Assembly (NCBI GenBank): GCA_021815835.1 | Contig: JAKAZN010000061.1 | Coordinates: 1-7,048 of the forward strand | Length of the DNA: 7,048 bases | Origin: Pseudomonadota bacterium | Lineage (GTDB): Bacteria > Pseudomonadota > Alphaproteobacteria > Acetobacterales > Acetobacteraceae | Reading direction: 5' to 3' | Shown: in pieces, positions 5,055 to 7,048 of the stretch | Layout: every line of letters starts with the position of its first letter | How positions within the stretch are numbered: the stretch's first letter is position 1 | Program-made: the position numbers and the translations under genes | The notes under the pieces: generated by a model | Database searches by the model: none | Told to the model about the DNA's origin: nothing | Seen by the model: only the letters and a program-made list of their open reading frames with translations

Positions 5055-7048
5055 CTATGTCGGTTTCGGAAAATACGGGTTCTGATCCAGTGCCTGCATC
5101 TCCCTGGTGATCGCGCTTCGCACGACCGCGTTGACCTTCTGGCCGAACATGGTCAACGTCTTCGCCAGGTCGGGCAAGGTCACGACCCCGGGGAAGATCT
5201 TGCCCATCTCGTCGATGGCGTAGGCCTGCTTCTCCTGCTCGGCATCCGCCGGCCCACCGGCGCCCTCGGGAAAACCCTTCTTCTCGCCGCGAATATCGAC
5301 GAGGCCCGCCACCGCCTGCTGCACCGCGGCCGGCGCCTTGCCGGCAATCTCCAGCGCGCGGAACGCCCTCTCGGCCTCCGGAGGGAGTTTCGGCGCGATC
5401 ACGGTGAAGGCGTCGCACAGGCGCTCGATATATTTCGACGAGCGATAGAAACCCAGGCCGGGGAACGGCTCGCCGCCGTAGTGCCGCAGATCCTTCAGCA
5501 GATCGCCGAGGTTTTCGTTGAACGATTGCAGCATCTGGTTGGCCGACAGGGCCTCCAGCTTCTTCTGCTTCCTGGCCTCCACCGCCGCGGCCTTCTCGGA
5601 CGCGGTGTAGGTTTTGCCGTCGCCCTCGACCTCGAGCTTGCTGCTCTGCCCGGCCTTCACGACGTGCTGCAGCGGACCTTCGCTGTGATAGGCCTCGGCG
5701 GCAAAGAACGTGGCGGCCGCCTGGCAGGATTTGAGCCGCGCGAGGAGTCCCGCCTTCGTCGTGGGATCCGCGGCCGCGTCGTATTGCTTTTCGAGCGCAC
5801 GAACCTCGGTCAGCTTCTCGGCGTAGATGTCGTTGTTCGCGGCCATCGACTTGGCCCCGTCATGCTCGAGATGCTCGGCCATTTCGGCCAGTAGCCGTTG
5901 ACCCTCCGGCGTTGCTGGAATCGCATCGATCCTGGCGAGCTCCTCCTTGCGGGCCGCCGCGTCGGGGTTCTGCTCCGCCGCTTTCCGCAGCTGCGCGGCG
6001 CGGGCGATGAAGAACAGCGAGTCCGCCTCCTCGAACTGGCGGAGGACCAGCGCGCGATCGGCCGGGTCGGCGATGCCCTTCAGCATCCCCGCCTTGTAAT
6101 CCTCGTATTCGTCCCACTCCATGAAGCGCCGCAGCTTCATGAGCGCGCCCACGTCCTGGCCCTGCTCCTTCATGGCGCCCATCGCCTTGATGGCGGGATC
6201 CGCCTTCTGTTGCGCCGACATTGCCTGCGGCGCGGCGGCGGCCTCGGCATAGAGGTTGGTATCGAACACGATGCCCGGCGGCGCGCCCCCGAACTCCGCC
6301 GTGAGCTCCTTGTTGGCCAGTTGCACGATCTGGTAGTCCCACTCGACCTTGCCCTTTTCCGGCTTGCCTGGGTGGGTGCGGACGGTCAGGTCGTAGTCGC
6401 TTTCGGGGTTGTCGCTGCCGACGCTGCCCCAGATGAAATCATATTTCTCCTGCAACCTGGTCATCAATCCATCGACCTTCATGCGGCGGAACCACCACAT
6501 CTCGGCCATGAACGCCTTGGCTTTGGCGGGGTCCAGCTTGGCCAGGACGTGATATTTTTCCTTGACCGCCACCCATGTCTTCAGCTCTTTCATCTCGTCT
6601 TCGGCACGCCCGACGTCGATGCCCTTCGCGATGAGGGCCACCGCGTCGTTGACCACCGCGGGATCCGTCTTGCTGTCGCTTCCCATCAGCGCCTGGGTGT
6701 CTTTCATGGCCTTGGCGAGCCTTATGCTTTCGTCCGCGGTCAGATCGCCCTGGATCGGCGGCTTGGTGACGGCCGCGAGTGGCGTCGGATCGCCGGTCGT
6801 CGTGCGCGCGGGCCGCAGGGTCTTGTATTCCCCTTTGAGCTCCTCGGCGCTGGCGGCGATCTCCGTGAGCATGGTCGTGTCGGCGCCAACCTGCCCCAAC
6901 ATGTAGGCATCGCGGGCCACGCCGCCCTCGATGTCCGCGACCAGCGTCTGGATGGCCAGCGCGCGGGCACTCTTGTCGGCTTGCGTGGCCCCAGTGGCGG
7001 GCAGCCGCGCGATCCCGGCCTTCCAGGTCTTGATATGTTCGGCGGCGA
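5055..7048 (-). CDS. Large unrecognised protein with a polymerase-beta-type nucleotidyltransferase domain (N-terminus outside window)
   Basis: C-terminal 663 residues of a longer protein; the frame is open to the window edge and no start is needed inside. I do not recognise a named family. Counting from the first visible residue, FIWGSVGSDNPESDYDLTV (about 204-222) is a nucleotidyltransferase-fold signature: G207-S208, then D217-Y-D219. A third acid, D262, follows in GIVFDTNLYAEA. In the polymerase beta superfamily this triad binds two metals and transfers a nucleotide to a protein, RNA or small molecule. The flanks are charged and mostly helical. An Ala/Lys/Glu-rich region precedes the domain, with MWWFRRM just before it. 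C-terminal conspicuous motifs include AYHSEGPLQHVV (about 452-463), NQMLQSFNENLGDLL (about 503-517) and FYRSSKYIERLCDAF (about 532-546), then a Pro-rich end NPYFPKPT. No signal peptide or membrane segment is visible in this part. The gene converges with mtnA and is monocistronic at its 3' side. A secreted effector, a toxin or a regulatory enzyme are all open options. Confidence 0.8.
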   Translation of the reverse strand, partial: AAEHIKTWKAGIARLPATGATQADKSARALAIQTLVADIEGGVARDAYMLGQVGADTTMLTEIAASAEELKGEYKTLRPARTTTGDPTPLAAVTKPPIQGDLTADESIRLAKAMKDTQALMGSDSKTDPAVVNDAVALIAKGIDVGRAEDEMKELKTWVAVKEKYHVLAKLDPAKAKAFMAEMWWFRRMKVDGLMTRLQEKYDFIWGSVGSDNPESDYDLTVRTHPGKPEKGKVEWDYQIVQLANKELTAEFGGAPPGIVFDTNLYAEAAAAPQAMSAQQKADPAIKAMGAMKEQGQDVGALMKLRRFMEWDEYEDYKAGMLKGIADPADRALVLRQFEEADSLFFIARAAQLRKAAEQNPDAAARKEELARIDAIPATPEGQRLLAEMAEHLEHDGAKSMAANNDIYAEKLTEVRALEKQYDAAADPTTKAGLLARLKSCQAAATFFAAEAYHSEGPLQHVVKAGQSSKLEVEGDGKTYTASEKAAAVEARKQKKLEALSANQMLQSFNENLGDLLKDLRHYGGEPFPGLGFYRSSKYIERLCDAFTVIAPKLPPEAERAFRALEIAGKAPAAVQQAVAGLVDIRGEKKGFPEGAGGPADAEQEKQAYAIDEMGKIFPGVVTLPDLAKTLTMFGQKVNAVVRSAITREMQALDQNPYFPKPT

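Noticed and set aside
5046..5894. Open + strand frame of 282 codons antisense to the large - strand gene
   Set aside because: It has no recognisable domain or good ribosome binding site and lies opposite a frame with a clear nucleotidyltransferase signature and sensible composition.

Overview
The window is GC-rich throughout, and its codon choice (strong G/C at third positions) and protein sequences look alphaproteobacterial. A Sphingomonadales- or Acetobacterales-like host is my best guess, but the sequence alone does not settle the order. The DNA looks chromosomal: a tRNA gene and housekeeping metabolism dominate. No insertion sequence, CRISPR array or phage gene is visible.

Left part (1-792): a type II toxin-antitoxin pair of the HigB/HigA class lies on the + strand, with the toxin cut by the window edge. 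Facing it on the - strand is a complete tRNA-Ser(GGA) gene with a good promoter match just upstream. The 3' end of the tRNA points at the toxin-antitoxin pair, an arrangement seen where islands insert into tRNA genes.

Middle-left (849-2061, - strand): a small tryptophan-rich lipoprotein of the WXXGXW-repeat type is followed 19 bp later by a cation diffusion facilitator (CDF) metal exporter. They look like a two-gene operon. About 156 bp of divergent upstream DNA (2062-2217) separates them from the + strand genes and carries two spaced copies of a GTGGC/GCGCGC/TTGCCA pattern.

Middle-right (2218-5000, + strand): a protein of the gamma-glutamyltransferase (Ntn-hydrolase) fold keeps the autoprocessing and catalytic threonine but has lost most residues that read the gamma-glutamyl group. 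It is followed after 110 bp by MtnA, the methylthioribose-1-phosphate isomerase of methionine salvage.

Right part (5055-7048, - strand): a long open frame encodes the C-terminal 663 residues of a protein that starts outside the window. I do not recognise it as a named family. It contains a clear DNA polymerase beta-type nucleotidyltransferase signature (G-S, then D-Y-D, then a third Asp about 43 residues later) inside a long, charged, mostly helical protein. It is the most interesting object here: a candidate nucleotide-transferring effector, toxin or signalling enzyme. It converges on mtnA, so the two are not in one operon.
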